A stretch of 64,000 nt of DNA from Takashimella koratensis (GCA_003116875.1 BCKT01000015.1:124001-188000), one strand, 5' to 3'; shown: positions 11,580 to 24,028, counted from the stretch's first letter. The notes: generated from the letters alone by a model not told the origin. Program-made: numbers and translations.

Positions 11580-12596
11580 AGCTGGCACACGATTGTTGAC
11601 CCGCCTTCCTCGACCTTCTCGTCTGCTCTTGTATCACACCCCGACCTCCTTTGCGCCCCTGTAGCCCGCGGCCGAGGTAAAGACGCTAGTCGCCGCCCAT
11701 CAACGTCTCCCGTTTTCGCATCATCTACGGACTCGGTCTCGTTTCCTCATCACACTTCGTTTTCTCGTCTCACTAGCTCGCGCTTCACCGCATCTGACAT
11801 TTTTTTCGAACGCTATCCATCATTTTTCCTCCACTGGGACTCTATCGTCTTGATCGAGAATATCCGGTGTCAGCCGGCAAACTTCCGCCAGGCTACCGCC
11901 GTGTCGTCGGTGGGCGACTCCAACCAACCTTTCTCTCACTTTGTATTCGCCTTTTCCATTTTCTCGATCACATGTAGAGTACATAATATAATGACGATAA
12001 GAACGAAGTTTTTCTTCCCTCCCCAGCTCTCTCTCCCTCTTTGCCACCCACCACCTCCACCCTTTCTTCTATCCCCGGCGTAGTCCGCGGACGCCGAGCG
12101 TCTCCGCGGATCCGAAATCGTTGTCCATAGTTGTCCATGTTCATGTTAGTCTGATTTCCCCCCGGTTGTGTTTCACTCTCTCCCTCTCTCTATCCCACGA
12201 ACCCCTTTCTCTCTCTTTCTCATCCCATGTTCATCCAACCTTCTCACCCAGACAGCTTTTGGCATGATGTTGTACTCTTTCTTTCTCTTTCTCATTCATC
12301 TTCATCTTCATCTTTGTTCCTCAAGGTTCCATGGTCCCTCTTTGTCTTGCGTCTCATCTCATCTCGTCTCGTCAGTCCGTCCGTATCGCGTTGAAACGTC
12401 GAATTAGCAGTTAAAGCAGTCATGGCAGAAATCAGAATATGAACAGGATTGATCATCATTATGGCCCAGAGAGAAAAAGCACGGAATGAAAAACTTGGAT
12501 GCGTGTATCGAAGTGAAGTGAATCTTATCATGTCGACACAAAGACATGGAGTTTAAGGAATGTATCGACAAACAGCTGTTGATGAGAGTTTTTGAT
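11580..12596. other. Convergent intergenic region
   Basis: About 1 kb between the UBL3-like stop and the sirtuin stop on the opposite strand. It contains C/T-rich simple sequence and AT-richer parts around 11760-12000 and 12400-12600, presumably the two 3' ends. No gene is supported. Confidence 0.4.
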
Positions 12597-15361
12597 TTAT
12601 ACCTTTATTCGTTTCGCAGCCGACGCAGAGTCGTCGACACTGGTGCCTACCGCGAGAACAGGTCCTACGTCAGCGTCCAAACGTGCTTCGATGACATTTG
12701 GTTGAGGTTTCGACTCGATATCGACACGTTTTGCGTCTCTTGAATCCGTCGTCGTCGTCCCGGCGATACTGGAAACGCTGGCCGCATCTACTTGGGGGTT
12801 TAGGTCATCTTCCTCCTTTGCGCATGCCTCTGCTCGCTCGTCTTCGGCGCCAGCCTGGATCGGTTTCTCATCCCTCTCAGCCTCGGCTTGGACCGGGGTC
12901 TCTGCCTCCGCCACTGCTGCAGATTCGCCTCGACCCCGCTCATCCTCCGCGTCCACATGAACATCGGCATCCACCCCCGCCCCTTCCAGTCGCGCTGCCA
13001 TCGCGTCTTTCGAGCTTAACACATGCACATGGGACCTACTCATCGTCGTCAGTGAATCGCCACGAACCGGAAAAACAGGAAAATCCAAAAACCAAGCCAG
13101 GCAGGGGAATGGTGGTGTGGTCGTCACTCACATCTCGCCTGTTCCCGTGAGCCACACGACGTCCTCGGGCGAGACCTTGACGCTTGAGCCGGGGGCGATC
13201 AGCGATTCGGGTGCCTCACCGGGGGATACAGCAGGAGTTGAAGCGAGAGAAGGCCGGGTAGGCGGAGGAGGAATGAACCAGCCTAGTCGGTGAGAGAGGT
13301 ATTGTACGATCGTATCGCCGTCACCCAGGAGTGAGATCTGAGCCAAATCAAGGTGGACAAGAGTCAAGTTAGTGAAAGAAGTGGGAGAAAGGGGATGGGA
13401 CGAGGAGGGGGCAGACGCACATCGGGCTGAACATGAGTCACAGGGGTGAGGTTGATGAAGATCTGCGGAACCGAGTGGGGGATATGAGCTGGAAGAACTG
13501 ATCAGTTGGGAGTTGCTATGTCTGACTCGGTATTTCGTAGCAAGAGCCAGATTCTTGACTCACAGAGGACTTCGCTAACAGGGGCGACCTTGAGACTCGT
13601 CCCGATGATCACCAGCAAATCGACTTCGTCCCGATCCTTGAAAAGGCATTCGTCGAATTGCGAATCCAGAGCCTGCCCAAAGAACGTGATATCCGGCTGA
13701 TCGGGGAGAAGTCAACTTGCTATCCGTCGAGAACCCAAAGATAAACTCTGCTTTGCTCACTTTGATGATCCCCGGCTCGCCATCCCACTCATCATCGTCT
13801 TCGTCTTCATCATCGCTGTCCTCTCTCCGCCGCCGTTTCTTCTTCGAAGCGAGGTAATACGCCCGTTGTTCTCGACATGGCTCACAGTAAGGGACGGTCC
13901 GGGACATGATATGTGTCTCGATCTCGTTGCCTGGCATTCGGCGTTTACACCGCTATAAGAGTGATTGTCAGTGGGAACGACGAGGCGAATGGGCTCTGAG
14001 TGAAGTGATGGGGAGGAAAAAAAAAAGCCGAGCCAGTTGCGTATTGAGACTCACCAGACAGGATGCAGTGGCAAAAGATCCTGGGATCGTCAGCAGACTC
14101 ATGAGAACGACAACGTACCGTGACATTGCAAGACGCGTGTGACGCCAGCCAGGCTCTCGAGAGTGTCTATGTTCTGTGTATAGTTGCGAAGCAGCTGAAG
14201 TAACAAGTTAGCAAGCAGGTTTCGAGTAGAAGTATGACCAAGCAACGCACGATGTCTCTATCCTCGAGCATCTTGATCCATCGATGACATGGACTGGGGA
14301 CAAAGTTGCTCGGGTAGATCTTCTTCGCAAAGGAGCTGCCACAAAAGTGAGTCACCATCCGTCGGTAAGGACTAAAGCCCACTTCTCCAGCACTTACTAG
14401 AACACTTCTGGCCTTTCGCGAAAGTAGGAGATATCAAACATCTGATGTGGGTCATCGAGCTCGTATTGACCCTCCAACTGAGCATAGAGACCCGTCGCAC
14501 TTCGAAAGTCTGGGATCCCGCAACTTGTCGAGATCCCAGCGCCGGAGAGGACTATGATCCGTTTCGCAGAAGAGAGGAGAGAGACCGCATCGTCTACTGT
14601 ATTGTATTGAGGGAGTTTGGTGCGGCGGCGTAGGATACGGGCGAGAGCCACTTGGGCAAAAGGAAGGAGAGAGAGGTCTGGGGTATTTGAGTCGCGAAGT
14701 GATTTGGGCTAAGAGGTGTTAGATGCGGACAGGTAAAGGTTGGAAGGAGAGCGAGGTGAAAGGGGGAAGGGATTAGGACGCACTGGGAGGACACCGAAAC
14801 CGAGGAGAAGCTTGCGAAGGGATCGGCGATGACCGGATTCGTCGGGCGTATTTAGGTACGATCGCAAGAACGAGACGAGACCGCTCTCTTTGAGCTCGGA
14901 ATGGAACCCAGCGACCTCTTCGTCTGTGTACCCATTGTCGGCTGCACAAATACCAATAACATCGTTGCGGTGTTTGATTCGCAGTAGGAGGAAGGCGTGA
15001 ATGTTTAAAGTGTCAGTACCCGTATCAGAATTGTATGCATGGGGTGGAAGGGTGGATTGGAGAACCGAACAAGGGCACATGTCCGGCACGGCTGAAGGGT
15101 AGAGGGTGTACACGAAGGGTCCCAGGGGTTAAGGTGGGCACGGACGAAAAACGAACCCTCATCGACGAGCGCGTCGTACTCCTCGTCATCAAGACTTGAA
15201 GCGTCGCTGGAGAACGCATCGCTATCGACCTGATACGATTCGTTAGGATCGAGCCCTACCGCGTCTGCTGTGTCGGTCGCAGTTTCTTGGGGTGTGAAGG
15301 AAGTAGATGAAGCGGTGGGAGGGTGAGGGGGATGAGTGGAGTGGGAAGGACCTGCTTGCAT
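12597..15361 (-). CDS. Sir2-family NAD-dependent protein deacetylase
   Basis: Removes acyl groups from lysines of histones or other proteins using NAD; nuclear by family. The model has 632 residues in eleven exons: 15157-15361, 14784-14941, 14398-14708, 14251-14335, 14119-14194, 14055-14080, 13761-13952, 13564-13696, 13421-13488, 13132-13337 and 12597-13035. The catalytic core has [30 protein letters not shown] and the catalytic histidine in [11 protein letters not shown]. Two CxxC pairs form the zinc site (CLRC and CEPC). GTSLKVAPV and INLTPVTHV follow. An N-terminal helical region ([22 protein letters not shown]) matches the yeast Sir2/Hst1 and SIRT1 class. Between the zinc site and PDITFFG sits a basic then acidic insert ([18 protein letters not shown]). 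A 145-residue acidic tail is unlike known sirtuins. The donor of intron 1 (GTTCGT) is weak. Confidence 0.92.
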
Positions 15362-15862
15362 CGTAAGAGATGAAGTGAGATGAGATGAGAGGAGAGGAGA
15401 TCCATGGGAATTAGCAAAGACAAGAGGGGTCAGGAAAGGGCACGTGTAGGCAGCCACGTGGCTTTTTCAAATCATGAAACAAAGATGAGTCACCCCCTGG
15501 TTAATCCCTAATCCCTGCCAGGGACAAGTCGATCTACACACATCCATGAACACACACAGACAGACACACACACACACAAACGCACACACTTTAATCCACC
15601 CTGCACAGTACCAACATCTCTTTCTTCTCTCCTCTTCATCCTACCTCCTAGCTCGCCTCTTCTCAACGCTTCTCACCAGCTCATCATCCTCGTCTTTGGT
15701 CTCCTCATTCCCTCTCTTGCCCTTCTCCTTCTCGCCCTCTCCACCGCACTCACATTCTCACCTCGCTTCCTGACTGCCCTCTTCTCACTTCTCACCACCG
15801 CCTCCCTTCCATCGCCGCTCACATTACTCACAGTATCGCCACCCTCATCCTGACCCCTCGCC
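15362..15862. promoter_or_regulatory. Divergent promoter with two CACGTG boxes and CA-rich repeat
   Basis: The 500 bases between the sirtuin and the plus-strand unknown gene hold two CACGTG palindromes (15441-15446 and 15455-15460), sites for bHLH factors in fungi, and a CA-rich simple repeat at about 15549-15590. From about 15600 the plus strand is C/T-rich up to the ATG at 15863. Confidence 0.45.
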
Positions 15863-18214
15863 ATGGCACTGAACCCACCTATCCTCGCTATCCCTCACGC
15901 TCTTCACGCCGATCCAGACCCTACCGCCAACATCGACCGCTACCTCACTTCTCTTGCTCCCTTCCAGCCCTCTCACCCTGTCTCAGCCCCGACAGTCGCC
16001 AATCCTGGTGTCTCAACCTTTATCGACCCCCGCGGACCCGAAGTCGTATGGGATAAGCCTGAAAGGAGTGGAGGAGGCAATGTCGGAGCGAGTAGTGGGA
16101 CCGAGAGGGTGTTGACCCGGAAAGAGATGTTGGCAAAGTATCGATTCGTGCCAGAGGAAGAGCAAGACGATGAGCAGAGGGTCAGGAAAGAAGTAGAAGG
16201 TAGGGGTGAAGCAGGCAAAGGTCAACAGAACGATAGAAGGAAGAAGAGAGATGAGAGGAAAGACATCAACAACCATCTCAATCCTGATTCTCGGGGCGAG
16301 AAGAGGAAGAAGAGCCGGCACGACGGCCCCGACCGGACCGATCCAGGCCGTCGCCACCCACCTGAACCCAAACATCCGCCCGAGTCCAAACGCCGGGCTC
16401 GTAGCCCCTCAATCGAGTCGACAGAAAGCGCTCTTCGTGGGTTGCTGTTCTTGACGTTTTTGAAACAATCCAGCGGCTAATGTTCCTGTAGGCCGAAGGG
16501 AGAGAAAACTACGACGAAGGGAGAACGCCGCCATCGTACGTCCGCCTCGACAAGCTTCACCGTCGCCGGTACCTGAAACAAGGAAGAAGGTTGGAGCAAA
16601 GAAGAGGCAGACGATAGCCCCAGTGGAGAGGTTGTTGCAGAAGCTCAGGGCAGAGACGCTTGATGGGCATCGTCTTACGGTTCGTCCCAGCTTTTCTGTT
16701 GTTTTTGTCAGATGAAGCTGACGACTGGACTGAACAGCTGCCGCCTCGAAAGTCTGGACTGTTTGGGAAAGCCGTGACGTCGAAACCTATTCGGACTGAA
16801 GGCTTCGAAAGTGACTCTAACGGTAAGCTCTTTTCAACTTTTAAATAAAAAAGCTTACTGACTTCCCTCAGATTCAGATGACCGAGGCTCTCACTCCGAC
16901 CGCAAGCGATCCAACGATGCCCAAGGCTCTCGTCATCCAACTACCAAATCACACTACTTCAGCAAACGATCTCAGGGTGGGAGAAACACGCTGCACGAAC
17001 TGGCTGCAGGCTCTGGTCCCAAGGCGTCGGTGCACTCTGGGCTGAAACGAAGCACGTCGAGATCCAGAAAGAGGTATCGAGCCGACTCAGCCGGGTTGTC
17101 AGAGGAAAAGGATGGAGGGCTGCCACAAGCTGGGATAACGGGGTCGCCACCTTGGCCTAGCTCGGGGTCGGAATCGTCTCAGACAATTCGAGGGGGGACC
17201 ACGAATTTATCACAGCGGCGGGAAACAGAGATTCGACCCGACCCTCGACAAGGGAGGTTTGAAGAGCACTCCAAATGGGTACCTGCGCATACCCACGCAT
17301 CGGCACTCGCTCGAACCAGGGATCTCACACCCTTCTCCACACCAGGATACCCTCCTCCCGGACCGAGACTAGACGATACCTGGACGGCGGCTCTCCATCG
17401 AGCCCAGGCGCCTCCCTCCCATATCCAGAACATGCACGACCATCTCCGACCTCCTCTTCATTCGGCCACGGCGCTACCCGTCACCCCTGGTCCATGGGCG
17501 GGGTTCGCGCCACACTCTCCGTCACCTTCGGTGCACCCGTCTCACGGAACTAACGATCAAGGTGTCGGTACGGCCGTGCATCTCGGAGGTTGGAGACCGC
17601 CAACACCGTTCCCCCAGGCAAACATGGGCAGGCTCCCGCAAGATATCACGGTACCAAGGACCTATCCTGTCGACCCTGCGAATACATACCCGCGAGCGCC
17701 TCAGGCGCATGGTCCTCTCTATCCCAACCAACCGCCCTACGCGCCACAGGAACCAGCACCATATCCCGCATACCCATCATACCAACCTTATACCCCTTAC
17801 ACACCGTTCCCTCATTCCCATCCCTACCCCATGTACCCCCTCCCTTCTACCCAATCTAAGCCCGTTCCTTACTCCGGACACTGGCCCCATCCTCCCTCTG
17901 GTCCTCCGTCCCACCGATATACTTACTCGTCGTCGCTCATTTCTGACCCCTCGGAACGGCCCTTCCCACCACCACAGACGGCGCCGCGACCGCACGTCCC
18001 TCCTCGAGTCGACCAGGTTCCTGTCTTCAAGGGACAAGACCGGGACCCTTTCGGAGAGAAGTCGTTTGGGCACTGGCGTGTGCCCGGAGGGGAAGGGGAC
18101 AAGTCATTTGACATGGAAACGCGGCCGGTGAGAGAGGGAGAAGCGGAGCGGGAGATTGAAGTGGAAAAATACGGAGCGACAGAGGAAGAGTGGACTCGAT
18201 TGTGGAAACGATGA
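15863..18214 (+). CDS. Unknown protein, basic/charged N-half and Pro/Tyr-rich C-half
   Basis: I do not recognise this gene. The best model has 729 residues from four exons: 15863-16436, 16492-16679, 16738-16822 and 16872-18214. The second intron (16680-16737) has a GTTCGT donor and is the least sure. The N-terminus contains FIDPRGPEVVWDKPE and a Lys/Arg/Glu-rich segment (KKRDERK, GEKRKKSRHDG) that looks like a nuclear localisation signal. The C-terminal half is rich in Pro and Tyr with repeated short units such as PYPAYPSYQPYTPYTPFP, as in low-complexity RNA- or transcription-related proteins. It ends in a charged helix-like tail, EEEWTRLWKR. It shares a promoter with the sirtuin. Confidence 0.75.
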
Positions 18215-18598
18215 AGCGCTCTGAGTTTCAATAGGACTGCCTGAGCAACAAACTTGGCTCATCTTCTGGCCCCCCTACTCCTCCTGGACATTTCTCCTCG
18301 CCCTTGATTGTGGTATAAACCCTTCGTTGTCTCTTGTTCCCGGACAGGCTCAAGTTTGAAGCAGGTATTAAGACAGGTTGTACATCAGGACCATTACAAG
18401 GAAACAACTATTATGATATGAGCGTATCATGACATTTATACAGGTGTCAAACAATACAACCCAGTTCTCAATTCGCGCTTGACTCTCTCCGCCTCATACA
18501 CAGCTGCTTTCACCCGCTCTGTAAGTGCCACCCACCTCATTCCTTCGTGTCCCTCGTCAGACACGAGATCACGACAAATTTTCTCCCTAGTCCATACC
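18215..18598. other. Convergent 3' intergenic region
   Basis: About 380 bases between the stop codons of the Pro/Tyr-rich protein and the FYVE protein. It should hold both polyadenylation regions. Nothing else is seen. Confidence 0.4.
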
Positions 18599-21341
18599 TT
18601 ATCCGAAAGCTCGCTCGGTGACGCTCGCAATCTCTCTTCGGATATCCGCAAGAGCTTCGGCGAGCGCTTTCGCATCTTCATACTTTCTCTGCCCGTTGGC
18701 TTCGGCGATATACGACCTGAGAACGAACGGTCAGCGATCAGCAACAGTTTACAAAAGTGGATTAGGGTCAGGGAGGTGAATGGAACAAGGGCGAGCTTCA
18801 ATCCCCCCAGTTCGACTCACTCTAGTTGAGCTTCCTGTTCGAGCAGAGGCTGTAACAACAACGCCGCATCTACCGCTGCGGTATCGTCCGCTCCTTCCAA
18901 CTTCAACTGCTCTGCCAATGTCGTCTCCAGTACATCCACCCCTTTCGCTTTCGCCACCGCCGCCGCTGCCCTACGCTGCAACTGAGGCAAACTCTGAACC
19001 TTGGGCATCTCACGCGCGACAAAAGTCGCAGCCGACCGAGTCAGGGCGAGTTGGACTTGTTGTTGAGATCCACCGTCAGTACATGGGAGATTTCCAATTC
19101 GTTTAACGACGTGGTCGTATTGCGAGAATAAGGAAACCAGGGTTTTGTGGACTTCGATTACATCGGAACTGGGCTCGATAGGTGGGTTGGCAGCGCTGAA
19201 GAGAGTTTGGTTTAGTATGGCTCGAAAACGATGGATGACGCGGGGAGGTGACTGAAACACTCACTTCAATACCGCAAGTTCGTCTTCGTAATCTGGCATG
19301 ACATCTTCAATCTCACGCTGGACACTGCGCAGGGCCTGATACAGCCTCTGGAACGGGGTCACTCTAAGCCTATCCTGCATCTTTTGTTTCCGACTAGATC
19401 CCACGCGTCAGTAAGCTTATCTTTCATTTCCTACAGCAATCACAGCAGAGTCCAGGCAAAAGCTCCCAAACACAAGATACTCACGACACAACCGCCCAGC
19501 AATCTCGGCACACCCTAACACCCCTAACCTGAACTTCCTGAGGCTGTTGGGGTAATGGTTTCCCATTCGGTCCCAACACGTTCGTCGGGTGAGCATGAAC
19601 CGCGCCCAAGCTCGGCGATCCGGGCCTTCCATTCTTCTCATCGTCCGTTCTCATCCAGCCCACAAACCCTTCGTCGACTTCTTCACCCCGGCCAGTCTTC
19701 CAGTCTGCCACGAGGAGGACGGAGCATTTTTCGCGTCGAGTGCCCGGTGGCAACGCGGCTTGGGTCCCGGCTGTAGAAGGGTTGGCAGCGGCTTCGGGGT
19801 CGGCAGGGGAGAAGAGCTGGATCTGAACGGCGAGGAGAGCAGGTGGGGTCGGGGCCAAAGAGCACACAATGCGCCCGCATAGTCTGCAATGATGTTTTCG
19901 AGTAGACAGAGAGAAAGAGGCTCTAAAAAGCGTGTGTCAGCGGATGCACACGGGTAAGATGTTGGCTTCCGTAACATACTGGCAAATACGACACTTCTTC
20001 ACCTCGGCGTCGTCTTCCCACTTGACAATGGACTGTTCCGCTACTGTATTTGGGTCAGTCAGCTGTACGATGAGGCTCGCCGGAACATCCATCAGCTCAC
20101 CTCTCTTTCTCGACTCGTCATTGGGTCCATTCTTCAACCCGCGCCAGACTTCTTTCGGATTGATCGCGTCAAGGTCGATTGACAAGAGAGATCTCCGGCG
20201 GTCTGTGATCGAGCCGTTTGACGGTGACTTGGGCAGTGTTTGGAGTGTCGGGTTGAAGTGGATGTCAATGAGCTGAGGGAGAAAACAAGCTGTTAGTCAT
20301 CTCGGTAGGAGATACGACAGCTGCACTGCAATCCATTCTTGAACCTACCTTTGCCCACCGTCTGCCCAGCCTGCCCTCTTCCTTCTCCCAGTCTGCTCCC
20401 TTTTCACGACGAGCGTCTGCAAATTCGCGAGTTCGGTCGTTTCTCACGCCGCTGGGCTGGAACCCTATCTTGTACGGCATGGCTCGGCGAGAGGACGACG
20501 GTCCAGCCTCGGCGGCCGAGCTAGACCGTGAGAGTGCCGGGGACACGATCCCGCTCGGTTGCCGAGCGTGACCATGGTGCACCGGTCCCGAAGACGATCG
20601 GGGAATCGCAGACTGGCCAGGTCGAGATGAGTTGGATAACGTGAGTTGCATTGGGGGCGAAGAGGGGGAGAGATCGACCGTGCCTAGTCCCGATGAAGAG
20701 ATGGATGTGACACCCGCGCCGAGTCGGGAGAGGTTGGAGGGTTGAGGAGGCTTCCGGACTTGTTGGGAGGAAGGGAGTTGAGGTGCGGACGAGGTGTGGG
20801 CAGGTGCTGGTGGAGGCATGAGGACGGCTGGGGGTGGGCTAGAAGCGGAGAAGCTGTTAGGCCGAGAATGATGGCCTGGTCGACCGAACCCGTCCGTCCC
20901 GATGGCAACACCAGCCTGGTTGATGAACCCGTTGATATCATGCCCAACGGTCGAAGCGACACTAGCTACTCCGTTCAATGTATTGGACAAGAACTCGCGT
21001 CCACGTCCTTCCCCCCTCGGCGCCCATGCCTGGAGCCATGCCGGGGTGACTCCACCGCCGACACCGTATCCGCCGGTACCGTATCCTCCGTTCCCGCTAG
21101 TCACCGACGCTGAGGAGGACGAGCGCGACCGAGCTGCCTCGCGCGGCGAAGGAGAAAGGTACGCCTGCCCGGCGTTGGGCGGAGTGCTCGAACCCGAGAA
21201 GGATGGACGGGCGCTGGACCCAAACGCACGCCGCACGGGCACCGCAGCAGGCGTAGGGACAGGCGAAGTGATGCTGAGGCCCGAAGAATCGGCAGGCGTA
21301 CTGGACGGCCGAGCGAGATGGCTGCTCGCCGGAGACGCCAT
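18599..21341 (-). CDS. PEP7: Rabenosyn-5/Pep7(Vac1)-like FYVE-domain endosomal tether
   Basis: A 762-residue protein of the type that links PI3P on endosomes with Rab5/Vps21 and drives fusion towards the vacuole. Seven exons: 20349-21341, 20101-20272, 19980-20043, 19485-19922, 19265-19393, 18821-19195 and 18599-18716. The first 330 residues are Ser/Pro-rich and disordered. A FYVE zinc finger begins with VKWEDDAEVKKCRICQ and continues across an intron with the signature RKHHCRLCGRIVC, which carries the R+HHC+CG PI3P-binding core; the last CxxC-type cysteines are in GVRVCRDCW. An insertion of about 110 residues, rich in Pro/Gly/Ala, sits between the two halves of the finger. The C-terminus is helical (MPDYEDELAVLK, EQEAQLESYIAEANGQRKYE), matching the rabenosyn Rab-binding region. 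An in-frame ATG 210 bases upstream (21551) lies among promoter elements, so 21341 is preferred. Confidence 0.85.
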
Positions 21342-21613
21342 GGTAGAGGTTGGCGGTAAGTATGGGTATGAGATGGAGATGGATGAGGAGATAGGAGAAG
21401 GGAGAGATGGAGGAGATGGGTGGATAGAGTTGGTTGTTAGTCGTCTGCGCACCGACGTCAGCTGAACCACCCAGGGCCGGACCACGTGGAAATCACGTGG
21501 ACTTATCTTCCGTTCCACGTGGACATGGACATTGCTTTGTCCTACGTGCATCACCTCTCTGTCTCTCTCTCTCTCTCATCGTCACATCCACATCCCTCAC
21601 CCTCAGAGCAGCC
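21342..21613. promoter_or_regulatory. Bidirectional promoter with three CACGTG boxes
   Basis: The 272 bases between the FYVE gene and the ERAD lectin gene contain CACGTG at 21483-21488, 21494-21499 and 21516-21521, each followed by GA (CACGTGGA). A TACGTG half-site lies near 21543. Such closely spaced copies suggest a bHLH or bZIP regulated promoter. Confidence 0.55.
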
Positions 21614-23350
21614 ATGAGGCTATACATCTACCTCTCCGCTCTATCATCCCTCACCCTCTCTCTCGCCCCTTCCCCCGCGAGCGCGATCCGCCACTCCTCC
21701 GCCCAGCTCAAAGATCTCTTCGCGTTCCCCAAATACCAGGTCCAATGGCTTAACGACCTGCCCCTGGCAGAGACGGATGCGGCGCGATGTCGCCGGTTAG
21801 GAATAGAGCATGAGGACGAGTTCATGGACCCGCAGTTGTTCAGAGGGTCTCCAGAGCGGTTGGGGGAGGTAGAGGAGCCGGTGAGTCCTGTTTTCACCTG
21901 TTGTCTCTTGACCGTCAGTTCCCATCAATTTGTCTACTGGCTCTGTCTGACCCACCCTTCAGAAACGTATCGAGCTCGTCCCGCTCAACTACATACATCC
22001 CGAGACCAACACCTTCCACACCTACCTCTGCGCCTTGCCATCAGCCAACACCACCGCGTCGCAGACCGAGCTAAGCCGCACGGAGGAACACGAGGAGCCT
22101 GACCCGGTATTGAGCTGGAAAGCGCTGAGCCATTTGGATGGCAAGTGCATCTATTCTACTCAAGGCTGGTTTACCTATTCGTGAGTATAGGAATATAATG
22201 GCGTTATTGCACACAGCTAGACGTCTCTACCGGTGGTGTAGCTGACGGTGCCCTTTCGCTATCCAGGTACTGTCACAACTCTCATATCCGGCAGTTCCGG
22301 GAAGCTCGACACGCCCACCCACACCCTCCTGGCGGCTACATTCCGCAGGAAGACCCATCATTTGACGCATACACTCTGGGCAAGGCTCACCCTTCCCGTC
22401 GAGTTGCAGCAGGCGGTAAATCTCTACCCCCGTCCAACCAACACCAACACTCTGCCTCGAGCGACGGACACCACGACCCAGAGCGATCCGTCACATTCGG
22501 TGTCGGCCCTGCATCTCGATACCTCGTCCAGCGGTGGTCCGATGGGACTCGGTGCGACAAGACTGGTCGACCTCGCGAGATCGAAGTGCAAGTTCACTGC
22601 TCAATGACGACAACCGATACGATTTACATGGTGAAAGAACTCGCGATCTGCCAATACGTCATCGTCATTCATTCCCCACATCTGTGCTCATTACCAGGTT
22701 TCAAGGCGGAGAAGACCGAGGTCGAGCCCGCGCCAGTTCGGTGTCGAGAAGTAGTGAGCGACGACGAGTTTGCGCGATGGGAGCGTGGGGAGTGGGCTGC
22801 CGCAGAGTCTGAATCAAACCCTCCGTCAATACCGAAGGTGGAAGGACGGGTGGACGCAGCTGGTCTCGCAGCGGCCGCAGCAGCGGCAGCGGGTCAGCAA
22901 TTCGCCTCGATGCCAAAAACCAAGAGCGAGGTCGTTATTGAGGGCGTCGACGATGCGGACCTCAAGACGCTCTTATACCAGTCACTCCAGGCGATGCTCG
23001 ATCGCTCGTATGGTGGAAGCGGGGGGAACGGTGAAGGCGACCACGACGGCGAAATCGAAGGCGACGAGGACAACTTGTTTATCCTTTCGTTGGATGAGGC
23101 GGAACAGGCGAACGCAATCATCTTTGACGCAGAGCAGTTGTTGGGTGAAGATCCCGATGGGAGTAAGCAGAGGCTGTTGGAGAGGATCACGCAGTTGTTG
23201 AGCGATCCAGATGCACGTGAGAATTTAGAAGAGGGGGCAGGGTTGAACGGTGGTCAGAAAGTTGGGGATGGGAAGGAGCAGGGCAAAGAAAGTGCTAAAG
23301 AGAAGGAGAAAAAAAAGAGAGTCGTTAAGAAGAAGCGTGATGAGTTGTAG
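21614..23350 (+). CDS. YOS9: Yos9/OS-9-like ER lectin for glycoprotein ERAD
   Basis: An ER-lumen lectin that reads trimmed mannose on misfolded glycoproteins and hands them to the Hrd1 ubiquitin ligase. It has 522 residues in three exons: 21614-21880, 21963-22180 and 22267-23350. A signal peptide is clear (LYIYLSALSSLTLSLAPSPASA). The MRH/PRKCSH domain starts with CIYSTQGWFTYSYCHNSHIR, equivalent to the Trp-containing sugar-binding stretch of OS-9, and continues with YLVQRWSDGTRCDKTGRPR and QVHCSMTTTD to CQYVIVIHSPHLC. An acidic and Ala-rich C-terminal half follows. The last residues are KKKRDEL, so the protein ends in an HDEL/KDEL-like retrieval signal, as known for yeast Yos9. It shares the CACGTG promoter with the FYVE gene. 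Confidence 0.92.
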
Positions 23351-23501
23351 ATAGCATCCATATCATCTCTGTTAGCGGGCCAAGCAAAAAGTAGACGGAG
23401 GCAAGTGCGGTATAAGCATTGCAAATATCTTTTCCCGCGTACGGACGATCAGATCCGACCTAGGCGCAGGCGTGGCATGAACTTCACATACGGTCGAGCG
23501 T

Positions 23502-24028
23502 TCACCACTTGGTGTCGCCCTCCAGCTCCGTAAAGACACCGACATCGAGCGTCGGCTTAGACCTCTTCCGTAGCATGAGGCGTTTTCCTTCTTTATCGTC
23601 CAAATAAGTCCACAGCTCAAGGTGCTCAGGCTCCTGCCAGTGCTGACGAGTTTTATTCGCACAAGCCACGATACTTTCCCACGGGCCAGATTTTCGGTGC
23701 ATGTACCTCGACTCCTCGTAGATAACATGTCCCATCGCTTGAAAGATCTGGCAAGTGGCTTGATCCCGGGAGGGAGCGTTCTGCGACTCTAAAACAATTT
23801 GACGACACAAGATTGGGTGATCGCCATCCCAATCTTCTGGATTCTGAAAAGATAGTATAGAGTAACACTGACTCTAGGAGTGGCTTGAACTAGACATACA
23901 ATTTGACATCAGCGGTCAAATATCCACTCCTTAGAATGACGTACCGATTCATCGGCCGAGAAAGACGTAGGCTTGTAATTATTGTGCAGCGCAGAAAAAT
24001 CTTTGGGGTTGTCCTCACTCGGCGCCAT
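23502..24028 (-). CDS. Small unknown protein with WQEPxH motif, paralogue 1
   Basis: I recognise no family. Two exons (23945-24028, then 23502-23843) give 141 residues starting MAPSEDNPKDFSALHNNYKP. The intron has GTACGT and TTTTCAG borders. It has no signal peptide or membrane segment. The second half contains PWESIVACANKTRQHWQEPE followed by HLELWTY. The neighbouring gene at 25051-25718 encodes the same arrangement (PW, about 13 residues, H-[WL]-WQEP-x-H-x-x-LW), so the two are diverged paralogues on the same strand. The C-terminus is basic (LMLRKRSKP) then acidic (ELEGDTKW). It lies beside an inverted-repeat element, in an accessory-looking stretch. Expression is unproven. Confidence 0.6.

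Noticed and set aside
16660..16848. Hydrophobic small frame (MMGIVLRFVPAFLLFLSDE) within the unknown gene at 15.9-18.2 kb
   Set aside because: The hydrophobic part coincides with the pyrimidine-rich intron (16680-16737); the rest is exon 3 of the larger gene.
20902..21465. 187-residue plus-strand frame overlapping the FYVE gene exon 1
   Set aside because: It is the antisense shadow of a long Ser/Pro-rich exon; the minus-strand reading connects to a clear FYVE domain.
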